Source: Sivonenia sp049582005 (lineage in GTDB: Bacteria > Cyanobacteriota > Cyanobacteriia > Gloeobacterales > PMM-0068). From it: a stretch of DNA of 29,741 nt. The stretch covers positions 1 to 29,741 of the forward strand of contig JBAUTB010000179.1 in the NCBI GenBank assembly GCA_049582005.1, written 5' to 3'. Shown here one piece after another: positions 7,073 to 15,187 of the stretch; the stretch's first letter is position 1, and each line of letters starts with the position of its first letter. Made by a program: the position numbers and the translations under genes. The notes beneath the pieces are model-generated. The model searched no databases. It was not told the DNA's origin and saw only the letters and a program-made list of their open reading frames with translations.

Positions 7073-8242
7073 ATGAAATCGCATCCCAAGCCTAAAAATC
7101 GCCCAGCGCTTGAACTCTGTAGTGAATGTGGTTTGTGCGATACATCCTATTTGCGCTATGCCAAATGGGCCTGCGCGTTTATTACCCAACATATTGAAGA
7201 GCTAGAAGCGAAGGTTCACGGAACGTCTCGGGCTCTTGATAATCCGCAGCAACTTTACTTTGGCGTGCATCAGGCCATGCACAGTGCTCGGCGGAAAGAT
7301 CCGATTCCGGGTGCACAGTGGACAGGGATTGTGAGTACCATTGGGATGCGTGCTCTTGAGCGAGGCTGGGTTGATGCGGTGCTTTGTGTGCAAGCTTCTC
7401 CGAAGGACCGTTTTCAGCCCCAGCCCATACTCGCTAGAACTCCTTCAGAAGTGCTTGCTGCACGGGTCAACAAGCCTACGCTTTCTCCCAATCTTTCTGT
7501 TCTAGATGAGATTCCTAAGCAGGGGATTAAGCGATTGCTTGCCATTGGGGTCGGTTGTCAGATTCAAGCCCTACGCACGGTACAGGACAAAATCGGCTTA
7601 GAAGAACTCTACGTCTTGGGAACGCCCTGTGTCGATAATGTCAATCGTCAGGGGCTCCAGAAGTTTCTCGATACCACCAGCCATTCTTCTTCTACCGTGG
7701 TCCACTATGAATTTATGCAGGACTTCCAGGTGCACTTTAGACATGAGGATGGTCATGTTGAAAAGGTGCCATTTTTCGGACTGAATACCAAAGAACTGAA
7801 AGATGTTTTTTCTCCTTCTTGCCTGAGTTGTTTCGACTACACCAATGCTTTGGCCGACTTGGTAGTGGGCTATATGGGCGCACCTTTCCAATGGCAATGG
7901 TTATTGGTCCGCAATGATCGCGGGCAGCAATTGCTAGATCTCGTCAAAGATGAGCTGGAATTCACCGAGATGGTGGATAAGGGAAACCGCAAGGCGGCTG
8001 TCCAACAAGGAATTTCTATCTATGACCAGGGAATCACCTTGCCGATGTGGTTAGCCCAGATTATGGGGGTAGCGATTAAGCAGATTGGCCCGAAAGGATT
8101 GGAATACGGACGCTTTTCGATTGATTCTCACTTCGTCCGCAACTATCTTTACGTGAAGCGTAACCACCCAACCAAGTTCGCTCAACAAGTTCCGGCCTTT
8201 GCCAAAAAGATCGTTGAGCAGTACAAATTGCCTGAAGTGTAA
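7073..8242 (+). CDS. bciB: 3,8-divinyl (proto)chlorophyllide a 8-vinyl reductase, BciB (ferredoxin-dependent) type
   Basis: BciB reduces the 8-vinyl group of divinyl (proto)chlorophyllide with electrons from ferredoxin, a late step of chlorophyll a synthesis. The protein belongs to the FrhB/FdhB iron-sulfur flavoprotein family. N-terminal cysteines in CSECGLCD and later C-x-x-C in PSCLSCFDY are candidate Fe-S ligands. Conserved blocks include AARVNKPTLSPNLSVLDEI, GVGCQIQALR, YVLGTPCVDNVNRQGLQKF, YEFMQDFQVHF and the C-terminal RFSIDSHFVRNYLYVKRNHP. These match my memory of the Synechocystis Slr1923 family closely. The frame is open from a GTG at 7025, but a TACAAT -10 box at 7037-7042 lies inside that extension, so the ATG at 7073 (389 residues) is preferred. 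Confidence 0.93.
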   Translation: MKSHPKPKNRPALELCSECGLCDTSYLRYAKWACAFITQHIEELEAKVHGTSRALDNPQQLYFGVHQAMHSARRKDPIPGAQWTGIVSTIGMRALERGWVDAVLCVQASPKDRFQPQPILARTPSEVLAARVNKPTLSPNLSVLDEIPKQGIKRLLAIGVGCQIQALRTVQDKIGLEELYVLGTPCVDNVNRQGLQKFLDTTSHSSSTVVHYEFMQDFQVHFRHEDGHVEKVPFFGLNTKELKDVFSPSCLSCFDYTNALADLVVGYMGAPFQWQWLLVRNDRGQQLLDLVKDELEFTEMVDKGNRKAAVQQGISIYDQGITLPMWLAQIMGVAIKQIGPKGLEYGRFSIDSHFVRNYLYVKRNHPTKFAQQVPAFAKKIVEQYKLPEV

Positions 8243-8347
8243 GCCTATCAAAGGATGCTGAATCTTGCTTTAGATTCCAATAGGGGGGTAGATGAGCTAT
8301 TCTCTTTCCCAGCGCCTAATTTTTGAATCCTTCCCCCACAAGAATTT

Positions 8348-9688
8348 ATGTCTCTAAAAGCTCAAGACTTGCTTACCGAAATCTACAGTGCCTTTGAACC
8401 TTTTCAGCCCCCGAACCAGGATGCCTATGTGGATTGTCAAGAGGTGCGCGGAAATTGGGATGTAACCCGAGAGTTGGGACGCAAGATTACGCGCTCTAAA
8501 CAGCCGACCTGCCAGCTTTATACGGGTCATCGGGGAGTGGGTAAATCTACAGAGCTACTCCGTCTAAAGGAATATCTGGAAGAGCAAAAGTATTTTGTGG
8601 TCTACTTTGCCGCAGACGAACAAGATATAGAGCCCCAAGATACTGAATATGCGGATATTTTACTTGCCTGCACCCGTCACTTGGTAGAGATCATTAAGCT
8701 CAAAAATCAGAATCCATTGCTCATATGGATGAAAGATCGTTGGCAAGAGATCAATGACCTCGCGCTTACGGAGCTTTCTTTTGAAGGTGTAAATTTAGAA
8801 GGGAATATTTCTCAGTTTTCGAAAATTACAGCAAATCTCAGAGCCGTACCCAATAAACGCCGGGAGATACGCCAAAAAATCAACGCTAGTACCCCTTCCT
8901 TGATTAAGGCCCTCAATGAATTTATAAAGGAGGCAAAACATCAACTAGAGTCTGAGTCTGGATACCGAGGAATAGTGATCATTGCAGATAATCTCGACCG
9001 GATTGTAGAGACAAAACGAGAAGGAGAGCCGAGTAACTATGATGAAATCTACCTTAACCGGAGCGAACTCCTGCGAGGACTGGATTGTCATGTAATCTAT
9101 ACCATACCAATTTCAATGGTCTACTCAGAGCGGGGTACCCGCCTAGAGGACAACTATGAAAAGCCTGATGTGTTGCCTATGGTTATGGTGCGCAACGCTG
9201 ACGGGACTACAAATCCTGCCGGACTAGACAAACTCAAGGAAGTGATCGCAAAGAGAATTCAGTTAATTGATGCCAAACTGGCAGAAAACTTAGGAACACA
9301 AGTATTTGAGGATGCTGACGTCTTAGAGCGCTTGTGTCTGATGAGTGGGGGGCATGTCCGAAATTTAATGCTGTTGATCCGGACAGCTCTGGATTGGACA
9401 GATGAGCTGCCAATTACAGCACAGGCGCTACAAAGAGCTCTTGAAGAGGCACGGGACACCTACCGGAATACTATTCTGGCAACACAGTGGGAAATATTAG
9501 CCAAGGCTTGCCACGGAAAGCAGGTGGAAAATAATGAGCAGCATCTTCGACTATTGCTGAATCGCTGTTTGCTAGAATATCGTTACTATGATGCTGAAGG
9601 GCACCGCCAGCATTGGTGCAACGTGCATCCCTTAATCGAGGAGATTGAGCGTTTTAAAGAAGAACTTGCTAAGGTCAAAGGGGAATAG
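8348..9688 (+). CDS. AAA+ (ORC/STAND-like) P-loop ATPase, first gene of a two-gene module
   Basis: A 446-residue soluble ATPase. Walker A is GHRGVGKST (60-68), Walker B is GIVIIADNLDRI (208-219, acidic residue D214) and a sensor-1-like strand is HVIYTIPISM (248-257). LMSGGHVRNLMLLI (331-344) sits where ORC/Cdc6 and STAND ATPases carry sensor 2. The C-terminal 60 residues (LLLNRCLLEYRYYDAEGHRQ, then WCNVHPLIEEIERF) resemble a winged helix. There is no transmembrane segment and no effector domain that I recognise. A partner gene follows after 68 bases. Similar ATPases occur in cyanobacteria as unnamed ATP-binding proteins. A molecular switch role by nucleotide binding is inferred from the family; the substrate or signal is unknown. 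Restriction, defence or signalling are open possibilities. Confidence 0.8.
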   Translation: MSLKAQDLLTEIYSAFEPFQPPNQDAYVDCQEVRGNWDVTRELGRKITRSKQPTCQLYTGHRGVGKSTELLRLKEYLEEQKYFVVYFAADEQDIEPQDTEYADILLACTRHLVEIIKLKNQNPLLIWMKDRWQEINDLALTELSFEGVNLEGNISQFSKITANLRAVPNKRREIRQKINASTPSLIKALNEFIKEAKHQLESESGYRGIVIIADNLDRIVETKREGEPSNYDEIYLNRSELLRGLDCHVIYTIPISMVYSERGTRLEDNYEKPDVLPMVMVRNADGTTNPAGLDKLKEVIAKRIQLIDAKLAENLGTQVFEDADVLERLCLMSGGHVRNLMLLIRTALDWTDELPITAQALQRALEEARDTYRNTILATQWEILAKACHGKQVENNEQHLRLLLNRCLLEYRYYDAEGHRQHWCNVHPLIEEIERFKEELAKVKGE

Positions 9689-9756
9689 TAATTTAAATTT
9701 TTGTCCTATGCGGAATCATTTTTCTTCTTAAAAAGGACGTTGAGGAGAGCAAAAAG

Positions 9757-11142
9757 ATGGCTCTATCCAAAGTAAATGAGGAACAAGTTATTGTTCCAGA
9801 AGAGAAATATCAAGCTCTCTTGCGTTCTTTACGTCGAACTAAAGGCTTTGGAATTCTTTTTGTTCAATGCTCTCCAGCAGAAGCAAATAATTTAATCACT
9901 AAGATCAAGCAAGATCTCCCTCGGAAAAAAATTGAAGTTTTAATGCTTGAAGAATCAATTGATAATCTTTATGAGATTATTGATCGTCGGTCCGATCGAG
10001 ATGAACTAAATGTTCTTTTTATCCAAGGAATTGAAAAGTCTTTAGAGGCATATATTAAGCCTGGATATGGAGGGCAAGGTGATTACTATAAGCTAGACAC
10101 AGTTCCTCAAATCTTGAATCACCTAAATCAACAGAGAGAAAACTTTCGAGATCATTTCTCAAATATTTGTTTTGTCTTTGTCGTTCCACTTTTTGCCTTG
10201 AAATATTTCATCCATCGTGCTCCTGACTTCTTTGATTGGAGATCAGGGGTCTTTGCTTTTCCCATGGATCCTAAATTAGTAGAGAAAGAATCTCTGCGAG
10301 TTATTTCATCAAGAGATTACAGAGAAAACCTGAAACTAGATCCACATCAGCAGCATAAGCTATTAGAAATTCGGCAATTGCTTGAAGAAAAATATCAAAC
10401 CCCTATTCTTCGAGCTGAGCTACTTCATAAACAGGGCCAAATCTTTGATGCGGCTCAAAATTATGAGGAAGCGATAGCTAGTTATGATAAAGCCTTAACA
10501 ATCCAGCCAGACAATTACGGGGTTTGGATTTCTAGAGGTGAAACACTTAGAAAACTAGAGAGATATGAGGAAGCGATAGCTAGTTATGATAAAGCCTTAA
10601 CAATCCAGCCAGACAATTACTGGGCTTGGACTTCTAGAGGTCAAGCACTTAATAGTTTAGGAAGATATGAGGAAGCAATTGCTAGTTGTGATAAAGCCTT
10701 AACAATCCAGCCAGACGATCACTGGGCTTGGGATTCTAGAGGTCAAGCGCTTAATAGTTTAGGGAGATATGAGGAAGCAGTTGCTAGTTATAATAAGGCC
10801 ATAAAAATCCAGCCAGACGATTACTGGCCTTGGATTTTTAGAGGTCAAGCACTTAATAATTTAGGGAGATATGAGGAAGCGATTTCTAGTTATAATAAGG
10901 CCTTAGCAATCCAGCCAGAAGCTTACTGGGCTTGGACCTCTAAAGGTGAAGCATTTAGAAAATTAGAGAGACATAAGGAAGAAATTGCTAGTTATGATAA
11001 AGCGTTAGAAATTCAACCAGATTATTCTTGGACTTGGTATTCTAGAGGCGAAGTTTTAGGTAAGTTAGGGCGTCATAGAGAAGAAAAAACTAACTTAGAA
11101 CGTTCCCTTGAACTTGATAAGAGTGATGACAATCATTCATAG
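9757..11142 (+). CDS. Walker-A-less NTPase-like domain fused to TPR repeats, partner of the ATPase
   Basis: 461 residues in two parts. Residues 1-175 look like a P-loop fold that has lost its phosphate loop. GILFVQCSPAEANNL (32-46) stands where Walker A should be, LNVLFIQGIEKSL (84-96) resembles Walker B, and NICFVFVVPLFALKY (136-150) a sensor strand. RAPDFFDWRSGVFAF (154-168) follows and is, from memory, a conserved block in cyanobacterial TPR proteins. Residues about 218-455 are seven TPR units at an exact 34-residue spacing (YEEAIASYDKAL-type starts at 236, 270, 304, 338, 372, 406 and 440). The ATG has a good GAGGAG site upstream. Base composition is noticeably A/T-richer than the preceding genes, suggesting a different history. 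Likely role: ligand- or partner-sensing subunit working with the upstream ATPase (inference). Confidence 0.8.
   Translation: MALSKVNEEQVIVPEEKYQALLRSLRRTKGFGILFVQCSPAEANNLITKIKQDLPRKKIEVLMLEESIDNLYEIIDRRSDRDELNVLFIQGIEKSLEAYIKPGYGGQGDYYKLDTVPQILNHLNQQRENFRDHFSNICFVFVVPLFALKYFIHRAPDFFDWRSGVFAFPMDPKLVEKESLRVISSRDYRENLKLDPHQQHKLLEIRQLLEEKYQTPILRAELLHKQGQIFDAAQNYEEAIASYDKALTIQPDNYGVWISRGETLRKLERYEEAIASYDKALTIQPDNYWAWTSRGQALNSLGRYEEAIASCDKALTIQPDDHWAWDSRGQALNSLGRYEEAVASYNKAIKIQPDDYWPWIFRGQALNNLGRYEEAISSYNKALAIQPEAYWAWTSKGEAFRKLERHKEEIASYDKALEIQPDYSWTWYSRGEVLGKLGRHREEKTNLERSLELDKSDDNHS
10462..11110 (+). repeat. 102-bp in-frame tandem repeats encoding TPR units
   Basis: Units begin near 10462, 10564, 10666, 10768, 10870, 10972 and 11074. 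The first 57 bases of units 1 and 2 (10462-10518 and 10564-10620) are identical. Units 2-5 remain very similar, while the last two are more diverged. Conservation at silent positions shows recent duplication or gene conversion, not only selection on protein. Confidence 0.9.
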
Positions 11143-11341
11143 TTCGAACAGGCTACCCCGTGGTAGACAATTTGAATGCTTTTGATTCATCTGAATATGC
11201 CTGGCTATAACCCTAATAATGGCAAACACACATTCATAAGTTCTTTCTGGCTTCTGGCAAAACAAATTGACGGATTTATAGAGACTTCCTCAGTATTCAA
11301 ATAAAATTTTGTGTACGCTTAAGGTCGCTTTGTAAAATACG
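11143..11341. other. A/T-rich spacer between the TPR gene and the antitoxin
   Basis: No gene is visible. CTACC-CCGT-GGTAG (11153-11166) can form a small hairpin shortly after the TPR stop codon but has no T-run. The 3' part is A/T-rich and probably held the promoter of the toxin-antitoxin locus. Confidence 0.4.
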
Positions 11342-11575
11342 ATTTATAAAATAAGCGTTAAAGAAGCTCGAAGTAACCTCAGTGCTTTGCTTGACCGCGT
11401 AGCTGCAGGGGAAGAGGTTATTCTCCTGCGCCGAGGGAAGGAAGTGGCCCGTCTCGTTCCACCTCAAAGTCAAAATCTGCTCCCTAGTCTGAAAGATTTT
11501 CGGGAATCTTTACGGATTACAGGTGCTCCTTTGAGTGCTGAGGTTGTGAAAGCTCGCGAAGAGGAACGCTATTGA
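11342..11575 (+). CDS. Phd/YefM-type antitoxin, no canonical start codon at its natural N-terminus
   Basis: The frame reads ...ISVKEARSNLSALLDRVAAG, then EEVILLRRGKEVARLVPPQ. That is the typical N-terminal DNA-binding half of a Phd/YefM antitoxin, followed by a short toxin-binding tail ending AREEERY. The homologous protein should begin one to three residues before ISVKEA. In this frame the stop TAA at 11333 is followed by ACG, ATT, TAT, AAA and ATA, with no ATG, GTG or TTG. Only ATT at 11342 or ATA at 11351 is available there. The first canonical start, TTG at 11387, would cut off the first 12-15 residues of the fold. Either a rare ATT start is used or the start codon has been lost. The stop TGA overlaps the start of the toxin remnant. 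Confidence 0.6.
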   Translation: MYKISVKEARSNLSALLDRVAAGEEVILLRRGKEVARLVPPQSQNLLPSLKDFRESLRITGAPLSAEVVKAREEERY

Positions 11576-11745
11576 TTTATCTGGATACGAGCATCCTGGT
11601 AGCCTATTACTGTCCGGATGAAAACTACATCACTGTTGCTACTAAGCATTTGAGATATTCCGTCTCAGGAACGCCTAGAAGAGGAGCATGGTCTGCACTG
11701 GCTCCCCGCTCTTCCAGAATACGGACGGTTTTGCCCGCATCTTGA
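11572..11745 (+). pseudogene. Truncated VapC-type PIN-domain toxin remnant
   Basis: A TTG at 11572 overlaps the antitoxin stop and starts MIYLDTSILVAYYCPDEN. This is a textbook PIN-domain N-terminus with the first catalytic aspartate at D5. After about 18 residues the homology ends, and the frame reads through the opposite strand of the rlmI 3' end to a stop at 11745. A PIN toxin needs about 130 residues and three or four acidic residues, so nuclease activity is not expected. The break lies within a few bases of the rlmI stop codon (11625). Confidence 0.7.
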
Positions 11746-12794
11746 GCGGCATGGGCGAGGGTTTCCCTAAACGTGCGGAGGTCTAGGGGAGTGGAGCAGG
11801 AACAGGTGACTAAAATCCCTCCAGGGGTTAGTAAGCGCAGAGCCCGTAGGTTAATTTCTTTGTACCCCTTGATCGCTCCTTCTAAAGCGCCTCTACTTTT
11901 GGCAAAGGCTGGAGGATCCAGAATGACCATATCAAAGGACCGTCCTTCCCGATTGAACTCCCGCAGCAGATCAAAGGCATTGGCTGTGATCGTCAAATGA
12001 TTCGAGATTCTATTCAGCGCCGCATTTTGGTCACATAACTGGGCTGCAGGTTCAGAGATCTCTACGGAAAGCACTGATTTTGCTCCTCCTACCCCTGCCT
12101 GGACACTGAATCCGCCTGTATAGGCAAAGCAGTTGAGTACATGGCGGTCTTTAGCAAACCGACCCACCAACGCCCGATTATCCCGCTGGTCCAAGAAAAA
12201 TCCTGTTTTTTGCCCGTGAACCACATCCACCAACAGACGTGTCGGGCCTTCCTGAATTTCGATGAATGCTGGAGGCAGTACTCCTCGCAGCAGTCCTGCT
12301 TTTTCTTCCAATCCTTCTAGGGCCCGTACGGGAGCATCAGAGCGCTCATAGATACCTGTAGGCGCTCCCAACTGTAAGAGCGTATCCAGAATCACTTCCC
12401 GCCACGGCTCTAGCCCCATCGCTAAAAACTGGACGACGAGATAGTCTCCATAACGGTCTACGGTTAGACCGGGGAGGCCATCGGCTTCGCCGTGTACCCA
12501 GCGAAAAGCATTGGTATCGTGCACAAACCGCTGACGATAGACTAAAGCCCGCTCCAAACGGTCATACCACCATCCCCGGTCAATGGTCTGATGTTCTCTG
12601 GTGAGAAAACGTACCCGGATCTGAGAATGAGGATTGTAAAAACCAACGCCCCGAAACTTGCGGTTATGGTCATGGATTTCCACAAGGGCACCGGGTTCAG
12701 CCCCAGGATCTTGTGCTACTTCACCTGCAAAAATCCAGGGATGAAATCGGCGATAGGGCTTTTGATTTTTTAGGATGAGGATAGGAAGCATCAT
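11625..12794 (-). CDS. rlmI: Class I SAM-dependent 23S rRNA (cytosine-5) methyltransferase, RlmI-like
   Basis: RlmI methylates a cytosine of 23S rRNA to m5C. An N-terminal PUA-like domain (LILKNQKPYRRFHPWIFAGE, then VEIHDHNRKFRGVGFYNPHS) is followed by the EEHEE-type region and a Rossmann methyltransferase core. GQKTGFFLDQRDNRALVG, the SAM-binding ...LNCFAYTGGFSVQAGVGGAK, the motif IV FDMVILDPPAFAK and the catalytic CSCSTPLDL are all present. The frame is open to 12833, but that would overlap the divergent lnt start. The ATG at 12794 (or the adjacent one at 12791) gives MMLPILILKN, the family's normal N-terminus and about 389 residues. The ending EYLKCLVATVM looks full-length. I use the symbol for the family; the exact rRNA position is not proven. 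Confidence 0.88.
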   Translation of the reverse strand: MMLPILILKNQKPYRRFHPWIFAGEVAQDPGAEPGALVEIHDHNRKFRGVGFYNPHSQIRVRFLTREHQTIDRGWWYDRLERALVYRQRFVHDTNAFRWVHGEADGLPGLTVDRYGDYLVVQFLAMGLEPWREVILDTLLQLGAPTGIYERSDAPVRALEGLEEKAGLLRGVLPPAFIEIQEGPTRLLVDVVHGQKTGFFLDQRDNRALVGRFAKDRHVLNCFAYTGGFSVQAGVGGAKSVLSVEISEPAAQLCDQNAALNRISNHLTITANAFDLLREFNREGRSFDMVILDPPAFAKSRGALEGAIKGYKEINLRALRLLTPGGILVTCSCSTPLDLRTFRETLAHAAQDAGKTVRILEERGASADHAPLLGVPETEYLKCLVATVM

Positions 12795-12832
12795 CTTAGG
12801 ATACTGGCTTGCTGTAAGCGAGAATAGAAACA

Positions 12833-14362
12833 ATGAAAGCGCTCCTCCTCAAAGGCCAGCAGTATTCGGTCGCTCTGCATCCATGGCAGTATCTCGCGGT
12901 TGCCGGGGGTAGTGTGGCCTTAGGGTTGGCTGCTCCTCCCACCAATGTCTGGCCTTTCGCCTGGATCGCTTTGATCGGGCTTTGGTTGTGTGCCTTAGAG
13001 GTTACGCCCAGAAGAGGATTTTTCCTGGGTTGGCTGTTGGGGACGGGGTACAATCTGATTCTTTTACAGTGGCTATTAGGCATTCATCCTCTCGAATGGA
13101 TGGGCATTCCATGGTGGCCAAGCTTGGGGATTGCCGTCGGCCTATGGGCTCTGATAAGTGCCTTTGAAGGCCTGACGGTAGGCCTTTGGTCCATGGGAAT
13201 GGCTTTTGTCGCTCCGCGTTGCTCTCCCCCACTCAGGATCATGTTTGGGGTGGGTCTATGGCTGGGTATCCATTGGTTTTGGCATCAAGGAGACCTTGCT
13301 TTTCCCTGGGCCGATTTAGCCCTCACCCAAACTAGTAATCTCTGGGTACTACAAGGAGTCAGTCTCAGTGGTTCCGCTGGGCTTACTGGGTTAGTCATAG
13401 CTGTCAATGGTTTATGCGCAGAGAGTATAAGGGCGAAGAGTGGGCGTTATATGGGGATAGCCACCGTCTTATGTGGGTTGTGGTGCAGCTATGGACTTTG
13501 GCGATTGAGTACTTTTCAAGAAACAGAGTCTCCGCTCGCTTTAGGAATTGTCCAGGGAAATATTAGCCAGCAGACAAAGTGGGCTTCCGGTAGTCTGAAT
13601 GAAATTATCCGCACCTATGCACAAGGCTATATTGCCTTGAGTCATCAGCGCGTTGCTGCTGTGATTATCCCGGAGACGGCAATTCCTGTATATTGGGAGC
13701 GAGCGTTGGCTTCATCTCTGGGAAAAGCTTTGGCTCAAGAAAAGACCCCTTTGTTTCTTGGGGCTTTTGACCAGAGACAAGATCAGTTATCGAATACCCT
13801 GTTTGCTATAGATGGGAAGGGCGTGATTCAAGGCACCTATGACAAAGACCACCTTGTGCCTTTGGGAGAGCAGATTCCCTACAAGCAGATATTCGGCTTA
13901 ATCATTCAAAAGCTCTCTCCCCTCAAACAGCAACTTGCGGATGGGGCATCGAACCAAGTCTTTAATAGTCCTTTGGGACGGGTAGCCGCAGGTATTTGTT
14001 ACGACTCGGCTTTCGGTGAAGGCTTCCGTACTCAGGTTGCCCAGGGAGCCCGTTGGATTGTCTCGGTTACCAATGATGCCTGGTTCGGGCCTGCTATGCC
14101 AGCTCAACATCATGGGCATGAGATCCTCAGAGCCGTAGAAACCGATCGTTGGTTGGTACGGGCTTCCAATACGGGGACTTCAGGCAGCATCGACCCTACT
14201 GGAAAACCGGGTATTCTTACTCAACGGGATCAGTACCGGGCTTTCGTAACCACGATCCATCCGCGGAATAGTCGTACCCTCTATGTAGAATGGGGGGATT
14301 GGCTGACACCCTTACTCGTAAGTTCGGCTGTATTAATTGGAATTTCGACCTGGCAGAGGTAA
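12833..14362 (+). CDS. lnt: Apolipoprotein N-acyltransferase
   Basis: Lnt transfers an acyl chain from phospholipid to the N-terminal cysteine of lipoproteins, the last maturation step. The 509-residue protein has an N-terminal membrane half with about seven helices (residues 18-225) and a periplasmic nitrilase-like domain. The Glu-Lys-Cys catalytic triad is visible: E281 in IIPETAIP, K338 in TYDKDHLVPLGE and C389 in AAGICYDSAF. A last hydrophobic segment (LTPLLVSSAVLIGI) sits at the C-terminus. The start lies 38 bases from the divergent rlmI ATG, so both promoters must be very compact or overlap the coding regions. Confidence 0.95.
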   Translation: MKALLLKGQQYSVALHPWQYLAVAGGSVALGLAAPPTNVWPFAWIALIGLWLCALEVTPRRGFFLGWLLGTGYNLILLQWLLGIHPLEWMGIPWWPSLGIAVGLWALISAFEGLTVGLWSMGMAFVAPRCSPPLRIMFGVGLWLGIHWFWHQGDLAFPWADLALTQTSNLWVLQGVSLSGSAGLTGLVIAVNGLCAESIRAKSGRYMGIATVLCGLWCSYGLWRLSTFQETESPLALGIVQGNISQQTKWASGSLNEIIRTYAQGYIALSHQRVAAVIIPETAIPVYWERALASSLGKALAQEKTPLFLGAFDQRQDQLSNTLFAIDGKGVIQGTYDKDHLVPLGEQIPYKQIFGLIIQKLSPLKQQLADGASNQVFNSPLGRVAAGICYDSAFGEGFRTQVAQGARWIVSVTNDAWFGPAMPAQHHGHEILRAVETDRWLVRASNTGTSGSIDPTGKPGILTQRDQYRAFVTTIHPRNSRTLYVEWGDWLTPLLVSSAVLIGISTWQR

Positions 14363-14471
14363 AGTAAAGGGTACTATAACTCCTGAGTAAACTGACTGAC
14401 AGAATAGTCAGGAGGTTCCGACCAAAACTTATATTTACGCCCAAATTTTCCCTAGACGTAACCTATGGAGC

Positions 14472-14909
14472 ATGAAAACAAGTAGTAACTATTATCAAAT
14501 ATTAGGTGTTGCTCCCTGGGCGTCAGAACAGACCCTAAGGGATGCCTATCGGCGTCTTTGCCGGGATTATCATCCTGATACAACGAATTTAGAACGGGAA
14601 GAGGCACTAGAGAAGTTTTTACTTCTCAATGAAGCCTATGACACACTTACACATCCAATCAAGCGTGCTCGCTACGACCGACAGTTAGGCGTGGGTTCCT
14701 CTTCGACGTCCTCGACAAGCCATGAGCATTCTGGTAGTCATAGGCGACGCAAAAGCCATAAGAGTTCATCCCGGAGATCTACTCCCCCCGATGCGCTCCA
14801 AGAACGTCCCTTATCTCCGACCGAGATTTTTGCGCTGTCTATCTTGGGACTTGCTTTTGTTTCCTGTATTACACTGGTATTTTTTGTCGGCTTCATTCGA
14901 GGAATGTAA
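14472..14909 (+). CDS. Membrane-anchored J-domain (DnaJ-like) protein
   Basis: This 145-residue protein is expected to recruit a DnaK/Hsp70 and stimulate its ATPase at the membrane. The J domain is at the N-terminus (YYQILGVAPWASEQTLRDAY...) with the HPD tripeptide at residues 34-36 and the closing NEAYDTLTHPIKRARYDRQL. A low-complexity Ser/Arg-rich linker follows (about 75-110). A single C-terminal transmembrane helix (about 120-142, IFALSILGLAFVSCITLVFF) completes it. No G/F or zinc-finger region is present, so it is a type III J-protein. Its stop overlaps the start of the DUF3143 gene by one base (TAATG), indicating coupling. Confidence 0.88.
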   Translation: MKTSSNYYQILGVAPWASEQTLRDAYRRLCRDYHPDTTNLEREEALEKFLLLNEAYDTLTHPIKRARYDRQLGVGSSSTSSTSHEHSGSHRRRKSHKSSSRRSTPPDALQERPLSPTEIFALSILGLAFVSCITLVFFVGFIRGM

Positions 14910-15187
14910 TGGACTTGCCTCCTGATAAGACCCCTCTCTATAACCATCCTCTCCATGCGCTTGAGGAGTGGTTTCGTGAAAAGGGTTGTGAACAGGATCC
15001 CCAAGTTCCCCATTGTTGGAAACTTCATCATCCAGAGTGGTCTGCTGATTTATGTTTAGAAGAAACAGTGCTGCGGGTAGAGTATCAGCTTTCTGATCAG
15101 AAAAAAGTATTAACTTTTCCATATTCTCTAAGTCGCGCTGATGTAGACCGAGCTGTTTTTGAGTTTATTCCTTCCTCTCGTGATTAG
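14909..15187 (+). CDS. DUF3143 family protein
   Basis: A 92-residue cytosolic protein of the cyanobacterial DUF3143 type. The pattern LYNHPLHALEEWFREKGCEQ, a central WSADLCLEETVLRVEYQ and a final YSLSRADVDRAVFEF matches the family as I recall it. The function is unknown. It is translationally coupled to the J-domain gene, and such small proteins often sit next to a J-protein in cyanobacteria, which hints at a shared role in protein quality control (inference). Its end overlaps the convergent ribF stop by four bases. Confidence 0.8.
   Translation: MDLPPDKTPLYNHPLHALEEWFREKGCEQDPQVPHCWKLHHPEWSADLCLEETVLRVEYQLSDQKKVLTFPYSLSRADVDRAVFEFIPSSRD

Noticed and set aside
10462..11110. Regular repeats that could suggest a CRISPR or satellite array
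   Set aside because: Units are 102 bp without spacers, stay in one reading frame and encode standard TPR helices.
12795..12833. Upstream ATG for rlmI giving 13 or 14 more residues
   Set aside because: It would overlap the divergent lnt start and adds residues not found in the family. MMLPILILKN is the natural start.
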